Shown here: positions 34,732-47,207 of the stretch, piece after piece
Layout: every line of letters starts with the position of its first letter
Position numbering within the stretch: the first letter of the stretch is position 1
From: Cryptomeria japonica
Lineage: Eukaryota > Streptophyta > Pinopsida > Cupressales > Cupressaceae
Length of the DNA: 64,000 nt
Direction: 5' to 3'
NCBI RefSeq assembly: GCF_030272615.1
Contig: NC_081410.1
Location: 288,609,957-288,673,956 of the forward strand
Notes under the pieces: model-generated
What the model saw: only the letters and a program-made list of their open reading frames with translations
Told to the model about the DNA's origin: nothing
Database searches by the model: none
Position numbers and translations under genes: made by a program

Positions 34732-35130
34732 TCACCTTCAAATCCACCCGTCATTGCTTCATCAATCTGATACATCAATAATATCAGACTATCAGTCTCA
34801 TAAAGAATGTGCCAACTTTGTCTTGGAGTCTTGCAACCATGGAAAAATGAAAGACAACACTAAAATACACCTTCCCATCTATATTTTCAAAAAGTTGTTA
34901 CAAGGTTGCAAAAAATTGTCATGACAACAATGACAACTTTTTGCAACTTTTGCAATTTGTTACCAATGGACCTCAAACTTGCACAATTAGGTCCAAAAAC
35001 ATCATAATGGCTTCAATGACTTTATTTACATGAAAGAACATAAAACAAACAAAAAACTCAAATTTTGACCCTATTGGTCAAACCTAGGCCTCTAGGGTGC
35101 CCCTATACCATACTCCCAAGGAAGAAAAAA
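34732..35130 (-). other. G 3' non-coding region
   Basis: Lies between the end of pol and the Copia array. It has repeated GTTGCAAAA/TTTTTGCAA and GACAA tracts (34,880-34,960) but no coding potential and no recognisable LTR start. TCACC at 34,732-34,736 would be one half of the array founder's target duplication. The other half was not located. Confidence 0.5.
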
Positions 35131-35527
35131 TCAAGTCCCGCTTGAATTCAGACCTAGAACACTACATCCATGTTGAATGATTTCATTTTCTAACATCCAA
35201 GTGGAATCCTCCATGGGAAGACCTTTGCACTTGACCAGGTATTGGTAGTAAATATTCTTCCTTGTCCTTTTGAGTTATTTAGTATCAATGATGGCCTCCA
35301 ACTCAAAAGGCTTGCTAGTTGGAAGGTCCTTGACCCATTCTTCATTTAAGAGAACCGAGGAACCTGCATTATCACCTGCAACAACATACCCTTTATAAGG
35401 ATATAGCTCAGAGACATTAAAAATAGAGGAAATGGCAATACTGAGAGGAAGCTCTATCTCATATGCATTGTCTCCAAACTTGTGCACCACCTTATATGGC
35501 CCTATCTTCTTCATGTGTAGTTTAGGG
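35131..35527 (-). pseudogene. G integrase C-terminus and chromodomain
   Basis: The frame 35514-35275 has GPYKVVHKFGDNAYEIELP, the conserved C-terminal integrase (SH3-like) segment of chromoviruses, and NVSELYPYKG. After a break, the minus strand continues with YYQYLVKCKGLPMEDSTWM (about 35,240-35,180), a chromodomain motif, and stops at 35,131-35,133. In this class the chromodomain targets integration to particular chromatin. The preceding residues lie on the far side of insertion A, beyond 40,455. Confidence 0.82.
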
Positions 35528-38029
35528 TGTTTTCAAGATACATTGCACTTATGTTGAGATTAATGGAAAATTGTATCAATTTTGGCATCCACAGTTAATG
35601 TTTTCATCATTTCAGAAGATTGATGAAGTATTGGCGAGGTCTAGTGAGAAGAATAGTGTATCCAACAGAGTGTACAGTGTTTTGGTTGGCGGATTATTTT
35701 GGTTAATTATTTTTCTTTGAGGATCTGGGAGATGTATCGTGGATATGTAATTTACCTTATTTTAGGTTTGTGGCCTCCAGTGTTTAGCATTGTGTTGGTT
35801 GGTAAGGTTCGATAGATTGGTTTTTGGTAAAGATAGTGGTTATCAGTGGTAACATGTGGAAATACATTATGTTGATCTTGCAGATCAGTTTTGGTGAGTG
35901 TTTATGTGTTTTTAGGTTGATGAGCCAACATATGGAAATCATGTGGACATTTTGTTTTGGCCCGCATGGTTGTTTTGGATTAGATTGAGCCGACTTGTGT
36001 AAAAGTTTCATCTTTTGTGATGTGTTCTTGAAGCTGTCATGGTGGTGACCTAAATTGGCGATGCAAATATATAAGAGAGGTTTATTTGATCATTTTAGAT
36101 ATCGATGGTCATATGTGAATCATGTATGAGTGATTGTGTGTAGTTTCACATGCGCATGGTGAAGATTTGAGCTCCGGTATGATGCAAAATATCAGAACAG
36201 AGCAGTTCTACAAAGTTGAGTAAGATACAATATTTTGTGCTTAACCGAAACTATTCTAGGCATTTGTAGATGTTATTTCATAGTTCATTTTCATGTATGT
36301 TACCTTTGTAACTCTTTTGCAAGGTAGTGTGCCTTGTAGTACCTCTCCTCGTTTGAACTCATTAGACTCATATTTTATTATTGTTTACTTTCAGTGGATA
36401 CATTACCATGATGTGTTATTCAGACTTATATGACATTATTTCATGCTTTATCTGGATATGAGATGCATAATTTATTTGTAGTATTTCAGTACTTGTGATT
36501 TATGGTATTTTATGGATTATTGCTATGTACTGACACTTTATTTTATCTATGCAATGTGAAATTATATGTTGCGTGTCTGCGAGTGTATTGGATGCAAGGG
36601 AACAATTTTCCTTCTCTCACTCTGGTGAGACAGGGAACATCGCGATTCTCCTTCATCGGTGTGCATGCCATGTTTTCTATATTGTATATATGCATGTGTG
36701 GTTCGATGATGCAAGATATTGCAGGTACAAGTACCAGGTAGGTATGAGGTATCGTCTCCACCTGGCTTCACAAGTCTGAGCGTGCCTTATATTATCTGAT
36801 GAAAGTGGAGGAGGTAGTAGTTGACCCTATTTTTACTCAGTTTCACTCTTGTGAGTGTCGTCAGTTGGTCGTCTTGTCAGTTTGTTCAGCCTTCGCATAT
36901 TGTCGTTTGACTTTTTCTGAGTCTTTGCTTGGGGTTCGTTCAGTTGTGTGTTTAGTGGATTTAATTAATTAATTAAATTTGTGGAATTATCTCATAGTTG
37001 GTATTTTTGAATTATGTATTTTATGCATTGAGATTATAAATTTAATTAATTAAAAGAAGTATTAAATTAAGTTGCAAGCTGCGTGATATTAGAAATATAT
37101 TTTATTTAAATTTTAGTGAAAAATAAATTGGATTAATTTCATTTATTGTTTCCTAGAATTTTAAATAAATAGAAGAATAAATAAATGAATAAATTAAAAT
37201 TAAAGTATTGCTTTAATTCCCTTTTTAGGAAATTAATTAATTTGCATGAGAAAAGAAAAGAAAAAAATGATTTTTGCTTATTGCATGTAATTTATTCCTT
37301 TGTTAGGAATTAGAAAAGAAAAATAAAATTGCTTTTAATTACTAAAATTAAATATTAGGATTTTTGGGAAAAATATATGCAACCTAGAATTTTAGTTTAA
37401 AAGGGGAATATATGTTTTTATTTTTGGGGGTCACGGGAAAGAGTCAGGGATTTTGGTGAAGAAAAATTATTTGGAAGCTTGTTGAAGGATTGATTCTCTC
37501 CTACAAATTTCTTCTAGGAAAGCTATACCAGGTTGGGTGGCTTCTTTTGATTGTTTGTTTTAAAGTAAATATCTCTATTTCTTCCCTCTTTCTGAATGAT
37601 GTGTGTTAGAATGTTTGTCAAATCTAAAATTCTTTCTGGTTATTTTGTGTTCTTGGCTAAAGTCCATTCCTGAAATTAATTTCTAGTTTATAGAAAGAGG
37701 TTATTTCCTAGGTATTTGTAGATTAAATTTTGAGAAAATTGGGAAAAGTTAATATGGCAAATTTTGCCAAGATTTTTACTATGCATGAAAGTTGCAAGTT
37801 TTGGTAGAAAATGGGATTTACCAGAGAAAATATTCCCTCTTGTTTGGTTTTGGTTTCAATATTTGGTTATGGTTGTTCTGTCAATAATTGTACATTTCTG
37901 TGAAATTATTTAGTTACTATAATAATAAATTTAATTTTTATTAAATTTATTGGGTTATTAAAAGTTATGGGAAATTATTTTATTTAATTATTTTTGGAAA
38001 AAAAATTTATATTAAATTCTTGGGAAATA

Positions 38030-38110
38030 AATTTTATTGGAAATTGAATATTATAGTTTTTATGCTATTAAATTTTATTGGAAATTGAATATTATAGTTT
38101 TTATGCTATT
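38030..38110. repeat. 41-bp tandem duplication in D
   Basis: ATTTTATTGGAAATTGAATA plus TTATAGTTTTTATGCTATTA occurs twice with a 41-bp period (from 38,031 and 38,072). Confidence 0.9.
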
Positions 38111-38273
38111 AAAATTTAAAAAAAAATAAAATAAAATAAAAGAGGGTTGGTAGCAGTGCTACCATAGGGTAGCAAGCTACCAGACTTTAATAAATTCGCA
38201 GTTATACACTATGTTTCTTTTGTTTTGCCACCGAAGTTTCTAAATTTAGATTTGTTTAATTTTTAATATGTTA

Positions 38274-38278
<5 letters not shown>

Positions 38279-38352
<74 letters not shown>
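38279..38352. repeat. (TA)n microsatellite in D
   Basis: About 37 uninterrupted TA dinucleotides. Length is probably polymorphic and sensitive to assembly error. Confidence 0.97.
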
Positions 38353-38356
<4 letters not shown>

Positions 38357-40454
38357 TTGTTGTGGTTTTAATTAGGTTATTTTGGAAAATAAAGCTATTT
38401 CATAATTATTGGAAATGAAAATTATTTCAAATTTAAATCTTCTTTTTATCATATATTTTAATGTGATATAATTATATAATATTATATTCGAAGAATATAC
38501 ATATTATGTAATTATAATATATTATTATATAAATAATTTTTAATTTGGAGTTTAATTTAGATTATTGATATAGTCTAATCAGATCAATTTGTTAATAAAT
38601 CATGAACATATAATTTGGGGTTAATTTTAATGTGATGTTATTTAACCTTATTGGACAAATGACGACATTGATTTCCTTGTATTAATATAGTTGTATTTCT
38701 TATGTTCTGGAAAATCTTTAATTGCAAGTATTTTATGCTTTTGGCTATTTAAAGAAAAGATTGCCTGTATTAGGATCTTGTGTAAATGGTTAGCAGTCAA
38801 GCTTAATTTCGTTGCAATTCTGGTTGAGTTGTCATTATGTCATATGTTGTTATACCCCCTTGGTCAGGTGTTGTTGTATAACCCCGTTGATGTGATCCAT
38901 TGTATGTTTTGTTCCAAATGGTCAATCTTGGGTTAGTGATTATGTATCCTTCACCTGTGGTTTGTCAAGATTAGGTATTGCTGTCTGTTTTGCCATAGAG
39001 TTCTCATAGAGAGACCTTTCCTATTAGTGTGCTATGAGAGAGAGTGGCTTTCGAGCGGGGGCCGCGCCCAAAGTGGACGGCAAGATAACCCCTCGAAAGT
39101 CAATTGAAAAGTGATAACCTAATAATTGTTTAAGGGGTGGATAGTTTATAATATTAATTAAGATAATGTGCCTCGCACATGGTTGAGTGCTTGTATAGGC
39201 TCAGGATGTGGTGAGAAGGCCTGAAATGGCAAACTTGCCACCTTGTCTTCACGAAAGGATTGGTAGGGTCCGCATGAGGCTTAGATGGAGCTAGAGGTTT
39301 GGGAGAGGTTACCAGGATGACCCAAGATGGGGGTCGTGACCTATGGAGGCCTACTAGGGTAACCACCATAAGCCATGCGATGACACTCTCTCCTTAGAGT
39401 CACTAGTGTTTGTGAGTTGAGTCACATGGATGTTTGTGGAGTCATGTAGTTCTTTTGTCCTTGTCTTATCTTGCTTGCTTGAGGGTCTTCTACTATCTCC
39501 TAGCACGGTGGGGTGGTTCCATTTTGGGATCACATGGTTGGGTGGTAGTGCCACTTCCCTCGAATGTTTTGGATTGTATCTTCATGTGAGGAAAGGCTTT
39601 GCTGGTGTTTCTTGGTTCGTGGTTCATGTACCAGCTCTTGTTCGTGATCATTGTTCAGTTGAGATCTTGTGGTCATTGTATCAAACTTTTATGTAACTGA
39701 TATTGTAACCTTTGGATTCCGTGGTATTTTTGGAAGCCATGTATTTATGGATATTGTAATATTATGTCAGTGGAATGTATGTTAATTCAGTTGCTTTGAT
39801 CTTTTTTATAGATGGTTTATGGATAAATAAATGCATTGGAATACTTTGATTCTTTCATTATGGAATTTAGATGTATGTGTAGTTTTAAAATTAAGCATTT
39901 AATTTATCTATTTAAATGGACAATTGGATTAACCATGGTGTTAATATAATCTGCTAATTAATCTTCATTGGTAACTCTTAGGAAATGATGTGTTAGACTT
40001 CCATTGTGCTATTAAAACATGCTATTGTTATAATTAATGCACCTAATAATTTAAAAAATATATTTCACCCTTTAGTTGCCTAGTTGTGTTGTTTTCCTTT
40101 AGGGTTCCTGGCGGGGCATTACATGCCTTTTGGGGTTGTAGCCCTATTTGTAATTTGAGTAGTGGGCTCTAGGCAGTGTGCCTGAATGCATGTGCATTTC
40201 TATGCAACATTTACACATACTTTTAACTGAGTATCATTTTAATATGGGTAGGATCCCATCGTGGTTTTTCCCTTGACCGTGTTTTCCATGTAAAAATCTT
40301 GGTGTTATGGTGTTGCTAATCTTTTCTTTGTGTTTCTGCACTTTACTATTCTTCATTTGCATTAAGTGGATTAAAGGACAAATTAATAAGAACAAAAGTT
40401 GCAGAACACTGATTCAACCCCCCCCCCCCCTCTCAGTGTTCCTTGATTCCAACA

Positions 40455-41617
40455 TAGAGTACTTCCCCTTAGAAAATCTTTTTTCCCTCAAATGAGCCAA
40501 AACCAAGTCTCCAAGCTTGTAGTGAACCTCTCTCCTTTTTAGATCAACATGATGCTTGTACTTGTCCACACTCTTTTGGAGATTATGTTTGACTTGTTGG
40601 TGGATCTCTTGCATAGCTACAACAAATTTCTCATCTTTGAGACTCCTCATTTCTGTCCCACTCACATCTCTAAGTTCAAACACACCCCTAAGCTGCAAAC
40701 CATATACAATCTCAAAAGGACTCTTTCTGACACTCCTATTCACCAAGCTAGTGTAGGAAAACTCATCTTGAGGCAAAATCAGATTCTAATGGGTTGAATG
40801 CTCTTTAGTGAGACATCTGAGAAGGTTCCCAAGGCTCTCATTAACCACCTCAATCTGCCCATCAGTTTAGGGGTGATAGGAAGAAATTAAACTCAAGTTA
40901 GTACCAAGTTTCTTCTACAAAGTTCTCAAAAAATGACCAACAAACTTACTATCCCTATCTGAAACAATATCCAAAGGTAAACCATGAATCCTTACCACAT
41001 CCTTGAAGAAGAAACCTACAACATATGTGGCATCATTGGTACTCATACATGGAATGAAGTGTGCCATCTTTGAGAACCTGTCTACCACAACAAACATTGA
41101 AGAAAACCCCCTTTGTGTTTTGGGTAACCCCATGAAAAAATCCATACTAATGGACTCCCAAGGCCTATTTGGAATTGGAAGAGGCTACATCCCTTTTCTC
41201 TTTGACAAATAACACATTTATCTACAAACTTCCTTACATAATTGTGCATCTTAGGCCAATAAAGTGCCTTCTTACCTGCTCCAAGGTCATATCTAGACCA
41301 AAATGACCTGGAAGACTACAACTATGTTTATCCTTTATCAAATTATCCCTCACTGAGCACTTAGGCACACAAAGTCGAGCCCAACAAACCCTCTTGGATG
41401 AGAAAATAAAAACTCTCCTTATTAAAAAAACCCCATTAAATTGGCTACACATGGTATATATATCCTTGAAATCATCATCACCAACATACATAACTTTGAG
41501 GGATTCGATACCCACACTTTGTAACTAAATTTCTTGGACCATGAATGTCCTCTTACTCAATGCATAAACCACCTTATTGGATTGCCCCATCTTGTGCTTG
41601 ATAGTGAAGGTGAATCT
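40455..41617 (-). pseudogene. G integrase zinc finger and catalytic core
   Basis: From the right: KHKMGQSNKVV (end of RNase H/connection), then 41515-41234 with GHFGLDMTLEQVRRHF, part of the HHCC zinc finger. The core is 41145-40915 with [24 protein letters not shown] and [11 protein letters not shown], carrying the two Asp positions of the DDE triad. The last piece, 40776-40414, has KSPFEIVYG and KLGDLVLAHLR and runs into A at KYS. Stops lie between the pieces. The integrase joins element cDNA to the host chromosome; this copy cannot make it. Confidence 0.85.
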
Positions 41618-42665
41618 TGTTGGATATTGTCATGCATTATTGCTGCTAGGATATGTTGTTGCCATTGATGTCAACATATTCCTGTGATTTGCTCCGGTGA
41701 TTATTGATTGTGAATATTTTCTGATCCGATTTATAGTGTTGGTTTGTTGATCACTGTTTTGCAGAGTTTGATATATCCTCCAGTATATTTTGGTGTGATA
41801 AGATCTAGTGCTGAGATTTTGGGATATTATTTGGGATGGTCTTGTGTATCTTCATTTCAAATGGATTGTGATTTGGTGCTCCGCAAGTTATCTTTCTTCA
41901 TGATAGTTATTGATTGGTTGTGTTCTTGAGCTTTTAGACGTTGATCAATGAAGATTTGAAAAATGGTGTTGGTGCAGCTATTCCTGATAATTCGAATGTG
42001 CTTTTTGTTGTTTCTTAGTCATGTCTTTTTTGTTTTGGCTATCCGCATTGATTGTTGTGCAAGTTTTTGGTGGTTTTCATAAACCAATATTAATTTGTGT
42101 GTTATGCATATTTCTAGTGCTGTAGCGTGTTGCGGTTGTTCTTGTCATGATTTTTGATGGATTTGTGCATTTCAGAGTTTGAATTAAGACCATTTTATGC
42201 TATGTAAACCATTATATTGGTCTAGTGGTCGATCTTTGTATCGTGTGATGTAATTTTTTAATTATGAGTTGAGGGTTAGGGTTTAGCCAACCTTGTTTTC
42301 AAGGTTGATAAATTGTATATATAGGTGATATATTCATGTAATTTGGGTGTCGTTGGTGCGACTACATTATCAGATAGAGGTTTATGTGTGAACAAGTAAT
42401 TTATCCTTTGGTGTTGAGTTTGAGGAGAGATTGGTGTTGCAAGGCAGACATTTGTGCTTAACCGGAACTGTAATCGGCCATTTGGAGATGTTATTTTTTC
42501 AGTTCATTTCTTCCATATTGTAGTTTGAATCTTGTTGTAAGTATGTGAGACTTTCATGAGGGTTTTAGCCTTCTGGGCCATATATTTGAGCAGTGAGCTC
42601 TAGGCAGTGTGCGTGAATGCATGTGCATTCCCCATTGCAATATTTTCACATACTATTGTAGAGTA
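41618..42665 (+). repeat. B 5' LTR, first part
   Basis: Starts TGTTGGATATTGTCATGC. It parallels the 3' LTR from 55,966 through TTGTGTATCTTCATTTCA, GGGTTAGGGTTTAGCC and GTGCTTAACCGGAACTG. C interrupts it after GTAGAGTA. The remainder resumes at about 51,153 (CTCTTACTATGGGTAGG) and ends GGTAACA at 51,360. Confidence 0.92.
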
Positions 42666-45071
42666 TGTTAGGATAATCAGTGAACAAATAAGGGGGGGTG
42701 AATCAATTATTAACAAATTATAAATTTTAATCCACAATACAACCTTAAACAAATCAAGTACCGATACAGACATATGCCGCTAGGAACAGATACCAGTAAA
42801 CAATAATTAACTAGATAATTAATGCAAAGAAATCCTACCACATAACACCATGATTTGTACGTGGAAAACCCGAAAAGGGAAAACCCACGATGGGAAGCCT
42901 ACCCACAGTCAAATGATACTTCTACAGAAAGTATGTGTTACAATGAGGGGCCTGCACTTGTAGGAAGGCACATTGCCTAGAGCATACTGCTCATTACAAA
43001 AAGAGTATCACTAACTATAGAGAGGATACAACCTTCTCAAGATAAATGGACAACAATCCAATAGAGAGAAATGCTGGAAATAACCTCTACTATGCCTGAT
43101 TACAGTCCCGGTTAAGCTCAATGCTGGAGGACTAAATCCTCTTCTGAAACCAATCCGATCACCAATGATCAATTAACTCCTCTACCTGAATGATATTATA
43201 GTATTCACACATTACATTCCTTGACCATGACCTTTTCAATAACCATGATACTTAACAAAGAGTTTCTACCTATTATTTATACAAACCCTAAGGCCTAAAC
43301 CAATTAGGCCAGCCACCTAAAGATATTACAATGATATCAATACATAATTCCTTATTAAAATGATATGCCATGTCGGCTTAGGACCAAAACAATAATATCA
43401 AATCCATAAAACATCTCAAAATATCCAGGTAACATGTAGAGTACATGCTAGCATGATACTGATCGATAACCTAGATAGGTATCAAACCTATTCTGGGTCC
43501 ACCATGCCAAAGCAATGTCTTCAAGAAATTGAAGCACGATCAACGAACATCATCAACATCCTGAAATCCTCGAAGAAGCTGCACCAACACCAATTGTGCA
43601 TCCTGTCATGATTCCTCAATGAAAGCTCTGTCGATAAAGCCTTAAACTACTGTTGGTAAGGGTTTACCAGTGTGTATGACAACATCCAATTATCAAGACA
43701 ATACCAACTGACCAAAACATGCTTATGAAGCATATAAAACATGAAATCCAATATACTGTAATCTGTGCTTAACTGGAACTATAATTAGCCATTTGGAGAT
43801 GTTATTTTTTTAGTTCATTTCTTCCAGATTGTAGTTTGAATCTTGTTGTAAGTATGTGAGACTTCCGTGAGGGTTGTAGCCTTCTGGGCCATATATTTGA
43901 GTAGTGAGCTCTAGGCAGTGTGCGTGAATGCATGTGCATTCCCCATTGTAATATTTTCACATACTATTGTAGAGTATGTTAGGATAACCGGTGAGCAATT
44001 GAGAAGGGGGGTTGAATCAGTTATTGACAAATTATAAATTTTAATCCACAATACAACCTTAAACAAATCAAGTACCAGTACAGACATATGCCGCTAGGAA
44101 CAGATACCAGTAAACAATAATTAACTAGATAATTAATGCAAAGAAATCCTACCACATAACACCATGATTTGTACGTGGAAAACCTAGAAAGGGAAAACCC
44201 ACGGTGGGAAGCCTACCCACAGTCAAATGATACTTCTGTAGAAAGTATGTGTTACAATGAGGGGCCTGCACTTGTAGGAAGGCACACTGCCTAGAGCGTA
44301 TTGCTCATTAAAAAAAGAGTATCACTAACTACAGAGAGGATACAACCTTCTCAAGATAAATAGACAACAATCCAATAGAGAGAAATGCTGGAAATAACAT
44401 CTACTATGCCTGATTACAATCCCAATTAAGCTCAATGCTGGAGGACTAAATCCTCTTCTAAAACCAATCCAATCACCAATGATCGATTAAATCCTCTACT
44501 TGAATGATATTATAATACTCACACATTACATTCCTTGACCATGACCTTTTCAATAACCATGATACTTTACAAAGAGTTTCTACCGCTTATTTATACAAAC
44601 CCTAAGGCCTAAACCAATTAGGTCGGCCACCTAAAGATATTACAATGATATCATTACATAATTCCTTATTAAAATGATATGCCATGTCGGCTTAGGACCA
44701 AAACAATAATATCAAATCCATAAAACATCTCAAAACATCCAGGTAACATGTAGAGTACACACTAGCATGATACCGATCCATAACCTAGATAGGTATCAGA
44801 CCTATTCTGGGTCCACCACGCCAAAGCAATGTCTTCAAGCAATTGAAGCATGATCAACGAACATCTTCAACATCCTGAAATCCTCGAAGAAGCTGCACCA
44901 ACACCAATTGTGCATCCTGTCATGATTCCTCAATGAAAGCTAAGCCGATAAAGCCTTAAACTACTGCTGGTAAGGGTTTACCAGTGTGTATGACAACATC
45001 CAATTATCAAGACAATACCAACTGACCAAAACATGCTTATGAAGCATATAAAACATGAAATCCAATATACT
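42453..45071. repeat. 1.3-kb tandem duplication spanning the B/C junction
   Basis: 42,453-43,757 is repeated at 43,764-45,071 (offset 1,311 bp). Each copy starts in B's LTR (TGTGCTTAAC), crosses the GAGTA|TGTTAGG insertion junction and runs into C's LTR up to AATCCAATATACT. Six bases, GTAATC, lie between the copies. Because it contains the junction, the duplication came after C inserted, and it is not an LTR pair or target duplication. The copies are very similar. Confidence 0.9.
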
Positions 45072-45258
45072 TTACCAATCCAAACATGCCAGAAGTGCCA
45101 ACCAGATAATCTCCTTTGCTAGTAACACTAGATCTTATACTGATAACCTGTCTACCGACAACCATCCATATCAGCCAGTGTAAATCTATCTGTTGGTAAT
45201 AGCTAGTGTTGACATCAATGAAAAAACATCAATGCCACACATACCCTTAGTGCCAACA
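43977..45258 (-). repeat. C 3' LTR
   Basis: 1,282 bp, starting TGTTAGGATAACCGGTGAGC and ending TGCCAACA on the plus strand. It is adjacent to the polypurine tract AAAGGGGGAGAT (minus) at 45,259-45,270. It matches the 5' LTR (49,885-51,147) throughout, with scattered substitutions and small indels. Confidence 0.93.
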
Positions 45259-45270
45259 ATCTCCCCCTTT
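45259..45270 (-). other. C polypurine tract
   Basis: AAAGGGGGAGAT on the minus strand, directly 5' of the 3' LTR, where plus-strand cDNA synthesis would start. Confidence 0.9.
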
Positions 45271-45621
45271 GTCATTGATGGCAACACTTGATGTGAAAAA
45301 CATCTAAGTACCAAGAAATGCTAAACAAGTCTCCCCCTGTGGAAGACAACCAACAATCAGTAGCTCTCCCCGAGTGAATGATATCTCTGTAAGGTTCTAA
45401 ATAAATCTCTCTCCCCAATGTATACAACTTTTTTTTTATTTTCACATCAATATCTCCCCCCCTTTGACATTAATGCCAAAAACCTAACAAAAATAAAGCA
45501 ATGATATAAACCTTTGAATCTCAAAGCTAACTACTCTCCCTGAGTAGTAGCACCATTCATCAGTGTCGGAATGGATAATGTTCCTGATAATGCATACCGG
45601 ACTGATGACAAACTTCATCAA
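45271..45621. other. C 3' untranslated region
   Basis: Between the pol stop and the polypurine tract. A second purine-rich run (AAAGGGGGGGAGAT on the minus strand, about 45,450-45,465) resembles the terminal tract. No coding potential. Confidence 0.6.
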
Positions 45622-46220
45622 TCAAGTCTCTGCCGGAGGGGTAGAAACCCCTAACCTGTCTCTCAAGTATTCAAATGATTCCTCAGACAACAGTTTAGTG
45701 AATATGTCTGCAATTTGTTTTTTAGTGTTCACATAAACCAATTTGACTTCCTTTTCTTCTACCTTGTCCTTCATAAAGTTATAGTTTATTAAGATATGCT
45801 TAGTCTTAGAGTGAAATATTGGATTCTTGGACATGTCAATAGCTATAGAGTTATCAAAGTAGATAACTATTAGTTCACTACAATTTACCTTGATATCCTT
45901 CAACATTTTCTTCATCCACAAAACGTGAGTGTAATTAGTTGCTGCTGCAACATACTCAGCTTCTACAGTAGATAAAGAAATGTATGACTATTTTTTTCTT
46001 ATCTAGGAAAACAATTTCTTTCCAAGAAAGAAAGCTCCACCCGAAGTGCTTTTCCTGTCATCAGTATCACTTGCCCAATCTGAGTCAATATATACACATA
46101 AAGTGAAACCATCATTTTTGGAATACCATAAGCCATATTATGTTGTTCCTTGCAAATACCGAAATATCCTCTTTACTGCACATTAATAATTTTCTTTAGG
46201 ATTACTTTGATATCTTGAAA
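45622..46220 (-). pseudogene. C RNase H
   Basis: The frame 45921-45622 ends the polyprotein: SIAIDMSKNPIFHSKTKHI, VKLVYVNTKKQIADIFTKLL, and a stop after STPPAET. The upstream part (46,220-45,922) holds DDRKSTSGGAFFLGKK-like sequence and AEYVAAA-type residues, with stops. RNase H degrades the RNA strand during reverse transcription. Confidence 0.85.
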
Positions 46221-46226
46221 CAATAC

Positions 46227-47207
46227 TTACTGCATCATAATATCAGGTCTAGTCTGAGTTAGATATAACAAAGCACCAATCATATATGTATACCTTGTCG
46301 GATTTACTGGTGAAGAAGTATCCTTGATAGATAATTTCTCACTTGTAGCCATAGGAGTACTTACCGGTTTGGAATTCTCCATACCAAACTTTTTCAACAA
46401 TTCCCTCAGATACTTAGTTTGGCAGATAAAAATGCCTTTGTCAGTTTGAGTAATCTTCAAACCTAAGAAAAATTTCATCTCACCAATCATGGACATTTCA
46501 AATTCATTTTTCATGTTGTTAGCAAATTCCATGCACAGTTTATCTTCTCCTCCAAAAATGATATCATGAACAAAGACTTCAATAATAAGAATATCATTAT
46601 CAGTGATCTTATAATATAGTTTACTATCAACACCGCCTTTAGTAAAACCAAGCTTCAAAAGATATTTATCCAACCTTGCATACCAAGCTCTAGGAGCCTG
46701 TTTCAAACCATATAAATCTTTCTTCAATCTGCAAACCATGTCTTTGTCATCTGTCAGTGTAAATCCATCAGGTTTCTCAATGTAAACTGCTTCCTCAAGC
46801 CCACCATTCAAAAATGCACATTTGACATCCATTTGATAAACCTTATAGTTCTTATAAGTTGCATATGCAAGAAATAGTCTAACAACTTCAATTCTAGCTA
46901 CAGGTGCAAATGTCTTACCATAATCAATTCCTTCCATTTGAGAATATCCTTTACAAACCAATCTAGCCTTGTTCCTTATAACTTGACCATCCTCATTCAG
47001 TTTACTTCTAAAAACCCATTTAGTTCCAATAACATTCTTATTTTTAGGCTGAGAAACTAAAGACCAAGTTTCATTCTTCTCTATTTGATCTAATTCATCT
47101 TCCATAGCCTTTAACCAACGTTTATCCTTACAAGCTTCAATAACAGTTGCCGGTTCAACTTGAGAAATAAGACATACTTCTTCATTTGCCAGTTTTCTTC
47201 TTGTCAT
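46227..47207 (-). pseudogene. C reverse transcriptase, catalytic site mutated
   Basis: A 326-codon open stretch covering nearly the whole Copia [56 protein letters not shown], then FVHDIIFGG where the family has YVDDIIFGG. The first catalytic Asp is therefore His, so the enzyme would be inactive even if translated. It ends at LLYLTQTRPDIM by a break before RNase H. Confidence 0.9.

Larger units (their letters stand above)
36335..40123 (-). mobile_element. Element D: 3.8-kb non-coding LTR-like insertion in A
   Basis: Starts TGTAGTACCTCTCC and ends GGCGGGGCATTACA, with perfect TGCCT duplications at 36,330-36,334 and 40,124-40,128. Read on the minus strand it opens TGTAATGCCCCGCCAGG, which resembles Gypsy LTR starts. 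No gag or pol motif, primer site, polypurine tract or second LTR copy was found. It may be one very long solo LTR or a LARD-like non-autonomous element. It contains a (TA)n tract, a 41-bp tandem repeat and one GC-rich patch near 39,050-39,075. The apparent ORFs at 36502-36779 overlap one another on both strands and are rejected. Confidence 0.75.
35528..40454 (+). mobile_element. Solo LTR A inside G, itself interrupted by D
   Basis: Begins TGTTTTCAAGATAC and ends CTTGATTCCAACA. It is flanked by TAGGG (35,523-35,527) and TAGAG (40,455-40,459), a target duplication with one change. G's integrase frame resumes on each side. Without D and its duplicate TGCCT, A is about 1,133 bp, close to the LTR length of B. 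It shares TGTGCTTAACCGAAACT and the GGGCTCTAGGCAGTGTGCCT/GAATGCATGTGCATTTC blocks with B. No coding region or second LTR remains. Confidence 0.88.

Noticed and set aside
36502-36779. Four overlapping ORFs on both strands
   Set aside because: They lie inside non-coding element D, overlap in several frames and have no motif.
42666-43757. A separate solo LTR to the left of C
   Set aside because: It is truncated, lacks its own target duplication, and the flanking B sequence is duplicated with it, so it is part of the 1.3-kb tandem duplication.
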